Positions 1 to 8,490 of a DNA stretch of 43,578 nt are shown here, piece after piece. Under the pieces are notes generated by a model. That model was not told the DNA's origin. It saw only the letters and a list, made by a program, of their open reading frames with translations, and ran no database searches. Source of the DNA: Comamonadaceae bacterium. GTDB taxonomy: Bacteria > Pseudomonadota > Gammaproteobacteria > Burkholderiales > Burkholderiaceae_C. The DNA is taken from the NCBI GenBank assembly GCA_947448735.1, contig CANFOS010000028.1, forward strand, positions 1 through 43,578, written 5' to 3'. The position numbers were made by a program, and so were the translations under genes. Within the stretch, counting starts at the first letter, position 1; every line of letters starts with the position of its first letter.

Positions 1-853
1 AACCCGCCCAGATGCGTGACGATGCCATCACCGCAACACCCAGCATGGCATAAAAACCCGTGATGCCCTGCGGCGCAGTGCCCTGCTCTTTGAGCAGCGC
101 CAACACAAAGGTCATGTAGCCGATGTAGCCCATGCCAAACAGCAGGTAGCCGACCAGCGCGGGCGCAAAGTCTCGCCACCTGAAGTGCCGCGCTGGCGCG
201 GTTAGAGCCGCGCCAAGCGCAGGCACCGTCAACACTTTCACCAAAGGTCCCGCGGGCCGCCCCACCCAGGCCAGAACGCAGCTTGCCGCCAGACAGGACG
301 CCGCCAACGCCCACCAGGCCCAAGCCCAGCCATGCAGCACGCGACTGGCCGCCTCCAGCACGGCGGGAACCAGCAAGGCAGACAGCACAATACCCAGGCC
401 GGTGCCGCCGTAATACACGCCCAGCAGCAGCCCCATGTGCTTGGGCGCCAGCGCCCCCAGGCGCGCGGCCAGCAAGCCGCCCGCAATAAACACCATCGCA
501 CTGGCCACACCCGCGAGCAAGCGCTGCAGCAAAAGGGACGGCGCATCGGCAAAAAACCCACTTCCCGCCATGAACACACTGGCCAGCAAACTGCCCAGCA
601 CCAGCACCGTTGCAGGCGGCAAGCGCCGCAGCAGCCACGGCGTGACCAAGGCGCCCAAGAGATAGCCCACAGCATTGAAGGTGTTCATCGCCCCCGCCAG
701 CGTGTAGCTCCAGCCCAGGTCAGCACGCATGCTGGGCAGCAGCAGGCCGTAGGCAAAACGGGTGATGCCAAGCGACACAGCAGCGCCCAACGACAAGGCC
801 GCTGCGAGTTTCAGCAGTTGGGGCAGTGCGGGTAAGCGTGTATCAGCCGACAT
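1..853 (-). CDS. YbfB/YjiJ-type MFS transporter, 3' part cut by window edge
   Basis: The frame is open from an ATG at 853 down to base 1, giving at least 284 residues without a stop; the C-terminal part lies outside the window. The protein is very hydrophobic with about eight visible membrane segments. Near the N-terminus it reads LGITRFAYGLLLPSMRADLG, which is typical of YbfB/YjiJ-like major facilitator proteins (usual length about 400), and it contains YYGGTGLGI in the fourth or fifth helix. Family knowledge makes it an inner-membrane secondary transporter of unknown substrate. It is transcribed away from the gene at 894..1331 only in the sense of following it on the same strand, with a 40-bp gap, so co-transcription is possible. 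No substrate can be inferred. Confidence 0.8.
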   Translation of the reverse strand, partial: MSADTRLPALPQLLKLAAALSLGAAVSLGITRFAYGLLLPSMRADLGWSYTLAGAMNTFNAVGYLLGALVTPWLLRRLPPATVLVLGSLLASVFMAGSGFFADAPSLLLQRLLAGVASAMVFIAGGLLAARLGALAPKHMGLLLGVYYGGTGLGIVLSALLVPAVLEAASRVLHGWAWAWWALAASCLAASCVLAWVGRPAGPLVKVLTVPALGAALTAPARHFRWRDFAPALVGYLLFGMGYIGYMTFVLALLKEQGTAPQGITGFYAMLGVAVMASSRIWAG

Positions 854-893
854 GACGAGGCGACATGTTGATGCGTTGTTGTTTAAAAGCCGC

Positions 894-1331
894 TCAAGCA
901 CCTGCCCAACGGTCAGCCGGGCGTCGTTGCAGCCAATCGCCTGAGCCAATCACGGCTTGACCTTGCGTGCTTTGTTCTGCGGCCTCATAAACAAGACAAG
1001 TCAACGCCAACGCCGCACAGTGCACCACCACCTCTTGCCGTACATATTCACCTGTTTGTTGTGGCCACACTTCTTCGATCTCGTCCAGCTGGCGCTCCAG
1101 CTCAGGGGTGATCTGGTAGACCTCGCCTTGCACCGACTGCACGCCCCCCAGCCGCACGCCGGGGTAACTGCCCAGGGCGTATAGCGTGCCTTTGATTTGA
1201 GCGTTGCTGATAAAAACGGGTGCAGGTTGCAAGCGGTTGATGTCGCGCAACTCGCCACGGCGCAGGGTGCCGTAGACGAAAACATACCTTGCATCCTGAA
1301 GACTGGGGGTGTCGGTTATCGTTGGCGGCAT
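894..1331 (-). CDS. Gamma-glutamylcyclotransferase (AIG2-like) family protein
   Basis: A 145-residue soluble protein. After a short leader it has YVFVYGTLRRGE (residues 16-27), the family's substrate-loop signature (Y-G-T-L-R-x-G). The acidic stretch LDEIEE (about residues 82-87) supplies the glutamate that acts as general acid/base in gamma-glutamylcyclotransferases. GVRLGG and a late YVRQEVVV strand also fit the fold. Members either cleave gamma-glutamyl amino acids to 5-oxoproline or have unknown small-molecule activity; the exact substrate cannot be read here. The ATG (1329-1331) overlaps the divergent EamA ATG (1330-1332) by two bases, so the two promoters must lie inside each other's coding sequence. 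Confidence 0.82.
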   Translation of the reverse strand: MPPTITDTPSLQDARYVFVYGTLRRGELRDINRLQPAPVFISNAQIKGTLYALGSYPGVRLGGVQSVQGEVYQITPELERQLDEIEEVWPQQTGEYVRQEVVVHCAALALTCLVYEAAEQSTQGQAVIGSGDWLQRRPADRWAGA

Positions 1332-2247
1332 GAACCGAATTGTGGCCTACGCCTGCCTGGCGCTCAGCATGTGCCTGGTTGGCAGTTACGTGGCGCTGTC
1401 TAAACCGCTGGTCGCCGCCCTGCCCGTCTTTTTATTGGCCTGGTTGCGCTTTGGCATCGGCGGCGCAGCCATGCTGCATTGGCTAAAAAGGCCTGCCGAC
1501 GAGGCGCCGCTGACACCCCAGACCCGGCGCTTGCTCTTTCTGGAATCGTTTTTGGGTAATTTTCTGTTCTCCATCTGCATGCTGTTTGGCGTGAGCATGA
1601 CCAGTGCTGTGGCTGCCGGGGTGGTGATGGCAACGATTCCTGCAGCAGTCGCTGTGATGAGCTGGGCTTTTCTGGGCGAGCGTATTGGCCTGCGCACGTG
1701 GGCTGCTGTGGGATGCGCTGTGGCGGGCGTGACGCTGGTTGCGCTATCAAAAACGGAGCTGCTGGCCCAAGAAAATATTGGACTAGCAGCCAATTTATCA
1801 CCTAAAAATACCCTTTGGGGCATCTTTTTGCTGCTTGGCGCGGTATTGTGTGAAGCGGCCTATGCCGTGATTGGCAAAAAACTGGTCGGCGCGCTTGGCC
1901 CCAAGCGCATCACCGCATTGATCAATCTTTGGGGCTTCGCACTCGTCACACCCTTGGGGCTATGGGCAGCTTGGCAGTTTGACTTTTCAGGCGTGGACGG
2001 TCCCATCTGGATTCTGCTGGTTTTTTACGCGCTGGCGGCCAGCGTTTGGACGGTCTGGCTGTGGATGACAGGCTTGAAAACCATACCTGCAAGCCAGGCA
2101 GGCGTGTTCACGGTGTTTTTGCCGGTCAGTGCAGCAGCGGTGGGCGTGCTGTTTTTAGGTGAAAGCTTCAGCGGCTTGCAGGCGCTGGCCTTTGGCGTTG
2201 CGCTGATGGGCGCTTTGCTGGCTACGCTGCCTTCAAAGCATCAGTAG
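1330..2247 (+). CDS. EamA/DMT-family permease
   Basis: A 305-residue protein with about ten membrane segments arranged as two EamA repeats, the architecture of RhaT/YdcZ-type drug/metabolite exporters. The first helix is MNRIVAYACLALSMCLVGSY. The ATG at 1330 is chosen because it begins directly at that helix; a GTG at 1309 in frame would add seven residues. The loop between the two EamA repeats (about residues 138-158) is encoded by a copy of the dispersed AT-richer repeat described at 1743..1802, which keeps the frame open. The gene ends tail-to-tail with potI, sharing 26 bp. The substrate is unknown; amino acids or other metabolites are usual for the family. Confidence 0.85.
   Translation: MNRIVAYACLALSMCLVGSYVALSKPLVAALPVFLLAWLRFGIGGAAMLHWLKRPADEAPLTPQTRRLLFLESFLGNFLFSICMLFGVSMTSAVAAGVVMATIPAAVAVMSWAFLGERIGLRTWAAVGCAVAGVTLVALSKTELLAQENIGLAANLSPKNTLWGIFLLLGAVLCEAAYAVIGKKLVGALGPKRITALINLWGFALVTPLGLWAAWQFDFSGVDGPIWILLVFYALAASVWTVWLWMTGLKTIPASQAGVFTVFLPVSAAAVGVLFLGESFSGLQALAFGVALMGALLATLPSKHQ
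1743..1802 (+). repeat. Dispersed AT-richer repeat, copy A (inside EamA permease)
   Basis: Sixty bases starting GCTATCAAAAACGGAGCTGC and ending CCAATTTATCACC. They align with copies at 21562, 27595, 32709 and 42332. The centre is an imperfect dyad, CTGGCCCAA / TTGGACTAG, around a short A/T loop. It is read in frame as part of the permease. Confidence 0.75.
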
Positions 2248-3055
2248 CTCTGCCTTGCTGCCTGAACATATACACACTGTAGGCGATGATTCCCAGCGAT
2301 ATTGTCGCCATCAGCAGCGTGGCCGCCGCATAAATCGACGGGTTCACCCCGCGGCGAGCGTAGCTGAAGATCACTTGTGGCAGCGTGGTCACGCCAGGGC
2401 CGGACAAAAACTCTGACAGCACCACATCGTCAAAAGACAGCGTAAAAGCCAGCAGCCAGCTGGACACCAGCGCAGGCGCAATACTGGGCAGCGTGATGAG
2501 AAAAAACACCTGGACAGGTTGGCAACCCAAGTCCATCGCCGCTTCTTCGATCGATCTGTCCATCTCTTGCAGGCGTGACGTGATGACGGTGGTGGCATAG
2601 GCCATGCCCAGCAGCGTATGGCCCAGCACCAGCGTGGCAAAGCCGCGCTCGGGAAAACCAAAAATCCGCTGGCTTGCCACCATCAGCAGCAGCAGCGACA
2701 GGCCAATGATGACCTCGGGCATCACCAGCGGCGCATTGACCATGCCGTAAAACAAGGTTCGGCCCGAGAACTGCCGGTAGCGCACCAGCACAAACGCAGC
2801 AAAGCAACCCAGCACCACCGATAGCGTGCCCGTCAGCAGCGCGACCTTCAGGGACAACCAGAAACCTTCAACCAGCCGTGAATCGGTCAAAAGTACCTGA
2901 TACCAGCGCAAGGAAAAACCGGTAAATACGCCGTCCTGTCGGGTACTGTTAAAGGAAAAAACAATCAGGAACAGCAGCGGAATATACAAAAACAAAAACA
3001 CAGCCGCCAGCCAAAACCGCGCGGTGTGCTTTTCAAGAAAACGGCCGACCGTCAT
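2222..3055 (-). CDS. potI: Polyamine ABC transporter permease PotI
   Basis: A 277-residue inner-membrane permease with six predicted helices. FLYIPLLFLIVFSFNSTR near the N-terminus is typical of PotC/PotI. The EAA loop that contacts the ATPase reads EEAAMDLGCQPVQVFFLITLP (about residues 167-187). It is the last gene of potFGHI, and its start overlaps the potH stop by an ATGA junction, which indicates translational coupling. With PotH it should form the channel for putrescine or a related polyamine. Its stop lies 26 bp inside the convergent EamA gene. Confidence 0.93.
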   Translation of the reverse strand: MTVGRFLEKHTARFWLAAVFLFLYIPLLFLIVFSFNSTRQDGVFTGFSLRWYQVLLTDSRLVEGFWLSLKVALLTGTLSVVLGCFAAFVLVRYRQFSGRTLFYGMVNAPLVMPEVIIGLSLLLLMVASQRIFGFPERGFATLVLGHTLLGMAYATTVITSRLQEMDRSIEEAAMDLGCQPVQVFFLITLPSIAPALVSSWLLAFTLSFDDVVLSEFLSGPGVTTLPQVIFSYARRGVNPSIYAAATLLMATISLGIIAYSVYMFRQQGRATDALKAA

Positions 3056-3963
3056 GCCGCAGTCCGGTCTTTGTAGCGGTAGTACAGCGCCAGCGGCACC
3101 AGAATCAGCAGCATCATCACCACTGACAGGGCACTGGCGCGTGGCCAGTTGTTACTGCTGAAAAGCTCGTCCCAGACCACGCGGCCCACCATGATGTTGT
3201 CAGCGCCACCCAGCAAAGACGGAATGACAAACTCACCGACGGCCGGAATAAACACCAGCATGCAGCCGGCCACCATGCCCGCCTTGCTGAGCGGCACGGT
3301 GATGAGCCAAAACGCCTTGAACCGGCTCGCGCCCAGGTCATGGGCGGCTTCCAGCAGGCGCATGTCCATCTTCACCAGCACGGCGTACAGCGGCAAGATC
3401 ATGAAGGGCAAATACACATACGTCATGCCCACCAGCATCGACACATCGGTGTAGAGCATCACCAGCGGCTGCTCTATGACGCCCAGCCACAGCAGCACAT
3501 TGTTCAGCACCCCCTGGTCAGCCAGGATGCCCTTCCACGCTGAAATGCGCAGCAAAAAAGATGTCCAGAACGGCAGCATGACGAGCAGCAGCAGCGCTGG
3601 CCGAATGGACGGCTGGCAGCGCGCCAGAAAGTAAGCAAATGGGTAGCCAATGGCCAGGCAAAACAGCGTCGTGAAGGCGGCATATTTCAATGATGTCTGG
3701 TAGGCCTGGATATAAATGGTGTCGCCAAAACCAGAGATGCCATCGGTAAAAAGTGGCAGGTAGTTTTGCGGCTTGACCAGCAAACGCCAGCTGTCTCCTG
3801 TCCGGTCCAGCAACGGTGTGAAGGGGTCAATGCTGGTGCCCATGTCGGTGATGCTGATGCGCAGCAAAATCAAAAATGGCAGCGCAAAAAACACCAGCAG
3901 CCAGACGTAGGGCACGCCAATCACCAATCGCCTGCCAGAAAACAACAGGGTTTTCATGCTCAT
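3052..3963 (-). CDS. potH: Polyamine ABC transporter permease PotH
   Basis: A 303-residue permease with six predicted helices. The N-terminal VPYVWLLVFFALPFLILLRISIT and the EAA loop LEAAHDLGASRFKAFWLITVP (about residues 203-223) match PotB/PotH. A long periplasmic segment between helices 1 and 2 (about residues 40-85) is normal for PotH. The start overlaps the potG stop (ATGA) and the stop overlaps the potI start (ATGA), so the three membrane/ATPase genes are tightly coupled. It pairs with PotI to form the translocation pore. Confidence 0.93.
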   Translation of the reverse strand: MSMKTLLFSGRRLVIGVPYVWLLVFFALPFLILLRISITDMGTSIDPFTPLLDRTGDSWRLLVKPQNYLPLFTDGISGFGDTIYIQAYQTSLKYAAFTTLFCLAIGYPFAYFLARCQPSIRPALLLLVMLPFWTSFLLRISAWKGILADQGVLNNVLLWLGVIEQPLVMLYTDVSMLVGMTYVYLPFMILPLYAVLVKMDMRLLEAAHDLGASRFKAFWLITVPLSKAGMVAGCMLVFIPAVGEFVIPSLLGGADNIMVGRVVWDELFSSNNWPRASALSVVMMLLILVPLALYYRYKDRTAA

Positions 3964-5042
3964 TGCGTCAGGACGACCGGGGCCATCTCGTCAAACCAGA
4001 AAAACACCGCGTCGTTCCAGGTGATGTCACCACCGTCGTGGCGTGAGGTGTTGGCCTGAAGTATTTTCACGGTGCCGCCGCCGGTCATTTCTACAATAAA
4101 AGTGTTGTAGCTGCCGAAGTAGGCGATCTCTTTGACGGTACCGCTAAACAGGTTGGACTGAAGCGCAGGCCTGGTTTTGGAGAGGGTGATTTTTTCAGGG
4201 CGAATCGCCACTGCACACGTCATGCCCAAGGAACCGCTGATGCCATGCCCGACGTTGACGACACCATGCCGAGTTTTCACCTCGCAGCGCTCGGCCGCAT
4301 CAACATCCAGCGTGCCTTCCCATAAATTGACGTTGCCAATAAAGTCCGCCACAAAGCGGCAGTTCGGGTATTCGTAAATCTCTTTGGGCGTGCCCACCTG
4401 CAGCACGCGGCCCTGGCTCATCACGGCGATACGGCTGGCCATGGCCATGGCTTCTTCCTGGTCGTGCGTCACCATCACGCAGGTCACGCCAACAGAGTCC
4501 AGAATATTGACCAGCTCAAACTGGGTGCGCTCGCGCAGCTTTTTGTCCAGCGCGCCTAGCGGCTCATCGAGCAGCAGCAACTGCGGTTTTTTTGCCAAAC
4601 TGCGCGCCAGCGCCACACGCTGCTGTTGCCCACCCGAGAGCTGGTGCGGCTTGCGTTTGGCAAAGTCTTGCAGCTGCACCAGGCTCAGCATGTCATCGAC
4701 CCGCTGGGTAATTTGCGCTTTGGGCATGCCCTCACGCTTCAAGCCAAAGGCAATGTTGTCCCACACACTCAAGTGCGGGAACAGTGCATACGACTGAAAC
4801 ATCATGTTGACTGGCCGCTCATGCGGCTGCAGGGCCGCAATGTCATGGCCGTCCAGCAGAATACGGCCAGAAGTCGGCGCCTCAAAGCCTGCCAGCATGC
4901 GCAGCAAGGTGGACTTGCCGCAGCCGGAGCTGCCCAGCAGTGCGAAAATTTCACCCTTGTTGATGCTGAGCGACACGTCGCTCACCGCGGTCACATCGCC
5001 AAAGCGTTTGACCAACTGATCAGTTTGCAAATAAGCGGTCAA
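3960..5042 (-). CDS. potG: Polyamine ABC transporter ATP-binding protein PotG
   Basis: A 360-residue ABC ATPase. Visible motifs are Walker A GSSGCGKST (about residues 37-45), signature LSGGQQQRVALARS, Walker B LLLLDEPLGALD and H-loop VMVTHDQEEAM. A C-terminal TOBE regulatory domain follows (about residues 280-355, VAIRPEKI...). The length fits PotA/PotG. It energises import of polyamine delivered by the binding protein encoded just upstream. It starts 3 bp after the potF stop and overlaps potH at its end. Confidence 0.94.
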   Translation of the reverse strand: MTAYLQTDQLVKRFGDVTAVSDVSLSINKGEIFALLGSSGCGKSTLLRMLAGFEAPTSGRILLDGHDIAALQPHERPVNMMFQSYALFPHLSVWDNIAFGLKREGMPKAQITQRVDDMLSLVQLQDFAKRKPHQLSGGQQQRVALARSLAKKPQLLLLDEPLGALDKKLRERTQFELVNILDSVGVTCVMVTHDQEEAMAMASRIAVMSQGRVLQVGTPKEIYEYPNCRFVADFIGNVNLWEGTLDVDAAERCEVKTRHGVVNVGHGISGSLGMTCAVAIRPEKITLSKTRPALQSNLFSGTVKEIAYFGSYNTFIVEMTGGGTVKILQANTSRHDGGDITWNDAVFFWFDEMAPVVLTQ

Positions 5043-5045
5043 GTG

Positions 5046-6176
5046 TCAACTCCCTTTTTTAAACCGCGTGAAGACCTGGCTCAATGACTGCCGTGCGTCA
5101 TTGCTGAAGCTGTTGGGCAACACCATTTTTTGCAAATTATCTTTGTCCGGAAAAACGGCTTTGTCTGCTGCGATACCAGGCTCAACCAGACGCAAACTGG
5201 CCTTGTTGACCGTCGGGTAACCCAGCTCGTTGGTGAGCGCAGCCGACACGTCCGGCCGCAAAAAATAGTTGACGAAGGTGTGGGCGTTGTTCGGATGTTT
5301 GGCGTCTTTCAGGATCGCCAGACTGTCGAAAAATATCAGCCCGCCAGTAGCGGGTAGCAGCGCATCTACCTCTTGCCCGTTTTTGTTTTCAAGCGCCCGG
5401 CCTTTGGCAATATTGATATCCCCCGCCCAGCCCAGTGCCACACAGGCTTTGCCGTTGGCGAGATCATCAATCATGGTGCTTGAAAACAGCCGGATATGAG
5501 GCCGAACTTTGGCCAGCAAAGCCCCTGCGGCTTGGTGGTCCGCCAGATCATTTGAATAAGCGTTTTTACCCAGGTAATGCAGGGCCGGCGGCAAAATCTC
5601 TGTGGGAGAGTCGAGAAAGATGATGCCGCAAGATTTGAGCCTGGCCGTGTAAGCAGGGTCAAACACCAGATCCCACGCATTGGCAGGCAATGCTGTCGAT
5701 CCCAGCGCCTGGGCCACCTTGGCTTTATTGATGCCTACTGTTGTGAAGCTCCAGGCCCAGGGCATGAGGTAAACATTGCCAGGATCAACCTGAACAAGCT
5801 TGGCCATCAACGCGGCATCCACGTTGGCGTAGTTGCTCAGTTTGGCTCTATCAAGCGGCTGATACAGACCTGCAGCAATTTGCGCTTTGGCGAACACCGC
5901 GCCCGGCACGACGATATCGTAGCCCGTACTGCCCGCGATCAGTTGCGATTGCAGGCCCTCGTTGTTCTCAAAACTCTGATAGTTGACCTTGATGCCAAAC
6001 TCTTTTTCAAAGTTGGAGATCGTGTCCTTGGCAATGTAGTCGGGCCAGTTGTAGATATTGAGGATTTTGGCCTCAGGCTGCAGGGCTGCGGCTGCATTTT
6101 TGTCGCCACAGGCTGCCATCAGAAATAGCGATGCCAAGACTGAAAATACAATCCCGCTCCACTGCCTGTTCAGCAT
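5046..6176 (-). CDS. potF: Polyamine-binding protein PotF, probable lipoprotein
   Basis: A 376-residue extracytoplasmic solute-binding protein of the PotD/PotF family. The mature part begins with ILNIYNWPDYIAKDT, the diagnostic PotF strand, and continues with NYQSFENNEGLQSQLIAGSTGYDIVVP. The signal sequence ends LFLMAACGDKN, a slightly atypical lipobox (Met at -3), so the protein is probably a lipoprotein rather than freely periplasmic as in E. coli. First gene of potFGHI. Upstream, TACAAT (6226-6221, minus) could be a -10 element, but I see no good -35. Putrescine is the likely ligand; spermidine or agmatine cannot be excluded. Confidence 0.92.
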   Translation of the reverse strand: MLNRQWSGIVFSVLASLFLMAACGDKNAAAALQPEAKILNIYNWPDYIAKDTISNFEKEFGIKVNYQSFENNEGLQSQLIAGSTGYDIVVPGAVFAKAQIAAGLYQPLDRAKLSNYANVDAALMAKLVQVDPGNVYLMPWAWSFTTVGINKAKVAQALGSTALPANAWDLVFDPAYTARLKSCGIIFLDSPTEILPPALHYLGKNAYSNDLADHQAAGALLAKVRPHIRLFSSTMIDDLANGKACVALGWAGDINIAKGRALENKNGQEVDALLPATGGLIFFDSLAILKDAKHPNNAHTFVNYFLRPDVSAALTNELGYPTVNKASLRLVEPGIAADKAVFPDKDNLQKMVLPNSFSNDARQSLSQVFTRFKKGS

Positions 6177-6245
6177 GTCTTAAATCCGTTGAGTCTGGTT
6201 GCAAGTACCTGAAAAAAAGGATTGTAAGAGCTAACGCATAGGACT

Positions 6246-6935
6246 TCAGGGGCTCAGACACCATGGTGCTGTGTTGTGCACCAGCCCCATCCACAGTGCC
6301 CAAACCGAGCTGGCCAGCAGTGCCAGGCCGGCGATGCGTATGGCCCAGCCGCCAGAGCTGTGTCCGCGCAAACGCAGCCAAAGCCAGGGTCCAGCCAGCA
6401 GCGACACGCCGCTGCCCAGCGCAAACAAGGCCATCACAGCCGCACCCTCGGCGGCGGTGCTGGTCATGGCAGCGACCAGCAAGGCCGAATAGAGAAGGCC
6501 GCAAGGCAGCAGCGCCCACAAGACCCCCAGCAAGCCGATCGGCGCCAAAGCCGCGCTACGGTTTGACGTAGGGGTCACTGAGCGGACGGCTTGCCACACC
6601 TTGCGGGCAGACTTTTCAAGCCAGATCGGCTGGCGCGCCTGCCAGAGCAGCATCAAGCCCAACAAAGCGGCTGCCACATGAAACAGGGTCCACACGGGCC
6701 TGAGCGCGGCCGAATGAACACTGAGCCAGCCCAAACCCTGCATGGACACGCCAGCCAAGGCACCCAGCCCAGCGTAACCCAACAATCGTCCCGTCAGAAA
6801 CACCCACAAGGCGCGAGCACTCTGCCCTGACTGGCTGCGCCCCATCCCGGCGCAGGCTGCACCACACATCGCCACGCAGTGTGGTCCGCCGGCCAGGCCC
6901 ATCAGCAAGGCGGTGGCCATTAATGTTGTTTGCAT
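6246..6935 (-). CDS. TauE/SafE-like membrane protein of the cbb3-maturation type
   Basis: A 229-residue membrane protein with about six helices. The first helix contains GLAGGPHCVAMCGAACAG (residues 14-31), the Cys-x3-Cys/His signature of the COG2836 'sulfite exporter TauE/SafE' relatives that lie beside cco and fnr genes in many beta- and gammaproteobacteria. The His/Cys-rich first helix suggests a metal- or thiol-handling role, for example copper supply for the oxidase; this is inference from gene neighbourhood. It is divergent from fnr with 194 bp between the starts, and the FNR box at 7066..7079 could serve both. Seventy bp separate it from potF downstream, which belongs to a different function. 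Confidence 0.8.
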   Translation of the reverse strand: MQTTLMATALLMGLAGGPHCVAMCGAACAGMGRSQSGQSARALWVFLTGRLLGYAGLGALAGVSMQGLGWLSVHSAALRPVWTLFHVAAALLGLMLLWQARQPIWLEKSARKVWQAVRSVTPTSNRSAALAPIGLLGVLWALLPCGLLYSALLVAAMTSTAAEGAAVMALFALGSGVSLLAGPWLWLRLRGHSSGGWAIRIAGLALLASSVWALWMGLVHNTAPWCLSP

Positions 6936-7065
6936 GTCGCGTCAAGCAGCGTCTTGTCCTGCAAGGCTTGACGTCGGCGGCTGACAGGCAAACCAGGTGT
7001 AAAAATGAACATCGGCAGTACCCTCGAGATTAAGGTCGATCATGCGTGAAACAGACAAAAAACCT

Positions 7066-7079
7066 TTGATGTAAATCAA
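7066..7079. promoter_or_regulatory. Perfect FNR box upstream of fnr
   Basis: TTGATGTAAATCAA is an exact TTGAT-N4-ATCAA dyad centred at 7072.5, 57 bp before the fnr ATG. A candidate -10, AACAAT (7101-7106), lies about one base from the ideal class II spacing. This suggests autoregulation of fnr; the same box could also act on the divergent TauE/SafE-like gene. Confidence 0.8.
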
Positions 7080-7129
7080 CACCGCATCAGTTTTTTCAGC
7101 AACAATTTCAACCAGAGAGGGAAAACACC

Positions 7130-7930
7130 ATGTCAGCCCATGTCAACTTTTTTGTCATTCCTTTCGTGCCAGGCACCGTGCCACCACCGTCTCATACTTC
7201 CAAGCCCGACCTGGACAAGCGCTTCCTCAAAACAGCCTGCTCCAACTGCAACATACGAAAGATGTGCATGCCCATCGGTCTGGATGCCGACGAGCTCAAA
7301 CGCGTTGACGAACTGGTGACCAAAAGGCCTTTTGCCAAACGCGGCAGCGCGCTTTTTCGTGCGGGTGACGCATTCACCGCGCTTTACGTCATACGCAGCG
7401 GCTTCCTCAAAACCACTGTTTCTTCTGAAGATGGACACGATCAGGTCACCGGCTTTCAGATGGCGGGCGAGATTGTCGGACTCGATGGGATTGCCACTGA
7501 CCTGCATACCTGTGACGCCATTGCGCTGGAGGACACCGAAGTTTGCGCCTTGCCTTTTGCACGCATCGAAGAAATCGCAACCCAAGTCAAGGCACTTCAG
7601 CATCATGTTCACAAAATCATGAGCCGAGAAATTGTGCGCGAACATCACGTGATGCTTCTTTTGGGCAACATGCGGGCCGAAGAAAGACTGGCAGCATTCC
7701 TGCTTAACCTGATGCAACGGCTGCATGAACGCGGATTTTCAAGCTCTGACGTGGTGCTGCGCATGACACGCGAAGAAATTGGCAGCTATCTGGGCCTGAC
7801 GCTTGAAACCGTCAGCCGCACCTTTTCCAAATTAGCAGAGGACAACGTCATCACTGTTAACCAGCGGCATGTCCACATTCAGGATTCAGAAGCGCTCCAG
7901 CGCATCGTCAATCACGAGCTGTGTCGTTGA
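7130..7930 (+). CDS. fnr: FNR-type oxygen-sensing transcription factor
   Basis: A 266-residue Crp/Fnr protein. Cys37, Cys40 and Cys46 (CSNCNIRKMC) reproduce the C-x2-C-x5-C of E. coli FNR, and Cys139 in TEVCALPF sits where E. coli has Cys122. A [4Fe-4S] cluster sensor is therefore well supported; Cys128 is extra. The cyclic-nucleotide fold is at about residues 60-160. The C-terminal helix-turn-helix includes TREEIGSYLGLTLETVSRTF, with the E-x2-S-R recognition pattern that reads TTGAT half-sites. Four perfect boxes of that type lie in this window. A strong ribosome site (AGAGAGGG) precedes the ATG. The 3' end overlaps the convergent small membrane gene by 23 bp. Confidence 0.95.
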   Translation: MSAHVNFFVIPFVPGTVPPPSHTSKPDLDKRFLKTACSNCNIRKMCMPIGLDADELKRVDELVTKRPFAKRGSALFRAGDAFTALYVIRSGFLKTTVSSEDGHDQVTGFQMAGEIVGLDGIATDLHTCDAIALEDTEVCALPFARIEEIATQVKALQHHVHKIMSREIVREHHVMLLLGNMRAEERLAAFLLNLMQRLHERGFSSSDVVLRMTREEIGSYLGLTLETVSRTFSKLAEDNVITVNQRHVHIQDSEALQRIVNHELCR

Positions 7931-8183
7931 TGTCGCGTGGCGGTTTCGCCAGCCACAAGACAAGGCTGCCAAAGGCCATATGGATCGTCCAAAAACCGAG
8001 AAACGCCGCGGTGTAAACCGCCTGACGCGACGGTTGCAGCGTTTGGCCCGGCCAATGCACCTCGCTCGGGTCAACGACGGCAAAGACCAGCGCTTCCAGC
8101 AAACAGGCGGCCAAAAATGCTGGCCAGCTGATCAGTATCCACAGCTTGAGACTGCGCGATTTGTTCAGGTCAAGGCTTGGCAT
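7908..8183 (-). CDS. Small membrane protein at the end of the cco cluster
   Basis: A 91-residue protein with two clear membrane segments (LKLWILISWPAFLAACLLEALVFAVV and YTAAFLGFWTIHMAFGSLVLWLA) separated by a short loop starting DPSEVHWPG. The ATG overlaps the fixH stop by 14 bp, so it is probably the last cistron of the cbb3 operon. I do not recognise a named family with confidence; small proteins of this form are common after fixH in Comamonadaceae (recollection). A role in oxidase assembly or stability is inference from position. It ends 23 bp inside fnr on the opposite strand. Confidence 0.75.
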   Translation of the reverse strand: MPSLDLNKSRSLKLWILISWPAFLAACLLEALVFAVVDPSEVHWPGQTLQPSRQAVYTAAFLGFWTIHMAFGSLVLWLAKPPRDINDTARD

Positions 8184-8454
8184 TTTTGTTTCCTCCAGTC
8201 GCGCTATGGTTGCGCCCGGTATTGGCAGGCTGCATGGCAGGTGGGGCTTGGCCGACTTCCTTGTCCAAAGCCAGGCCTTCCTTGTAGTAATTTTCAGACA
8301 CCACAGCGTCCGGCCCCTGCAAGATATAAACCGCTGTCACGGCGCAAGCCAGCATGGCGGACACGGGCCCGGCAATCACCATCCACACATAAAACTCTCT
8401 GTACCAGGGGCGTATGGCCGGCGGTGGCGCGTGAGCTGAGGTCATGGTTTTCAT
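8170..8454 (-). CDS. ccoH: FixH/CcoH family cbb3 assembly protein (short form)
   Basis: A 94-residue protein, shorter than the roughly 150-170 residues of classical FixH. It has the N-terminal PWYREFYVWMVIAGPVSAML helix and the family motif VVSENYYKEGLALDKE just after the membrane segment. The C-terminal beta-domain is essentially missing; instead the tail is a short Gln/Asn/Gly-rich stretch. FixH/CcoH interacts with CcoP during cbb3 oxidase assembly. It follows ccoG and overlaps the next small membrane gene. Confidence 0.85.
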   Translation of the reverse strand: MKTMTSAHAPPPAIRPWYREFYVWMVIAGPVSAMLACAVTAVYILQGPDAVVSENYYKEGLALDKEVGQAPPAMQPANTGRNHSATGGNKNAKP

Positions 8455-8490
8455 TTTTCAATGCCTTCATGTGTGACTTTCGCGTTTGAA

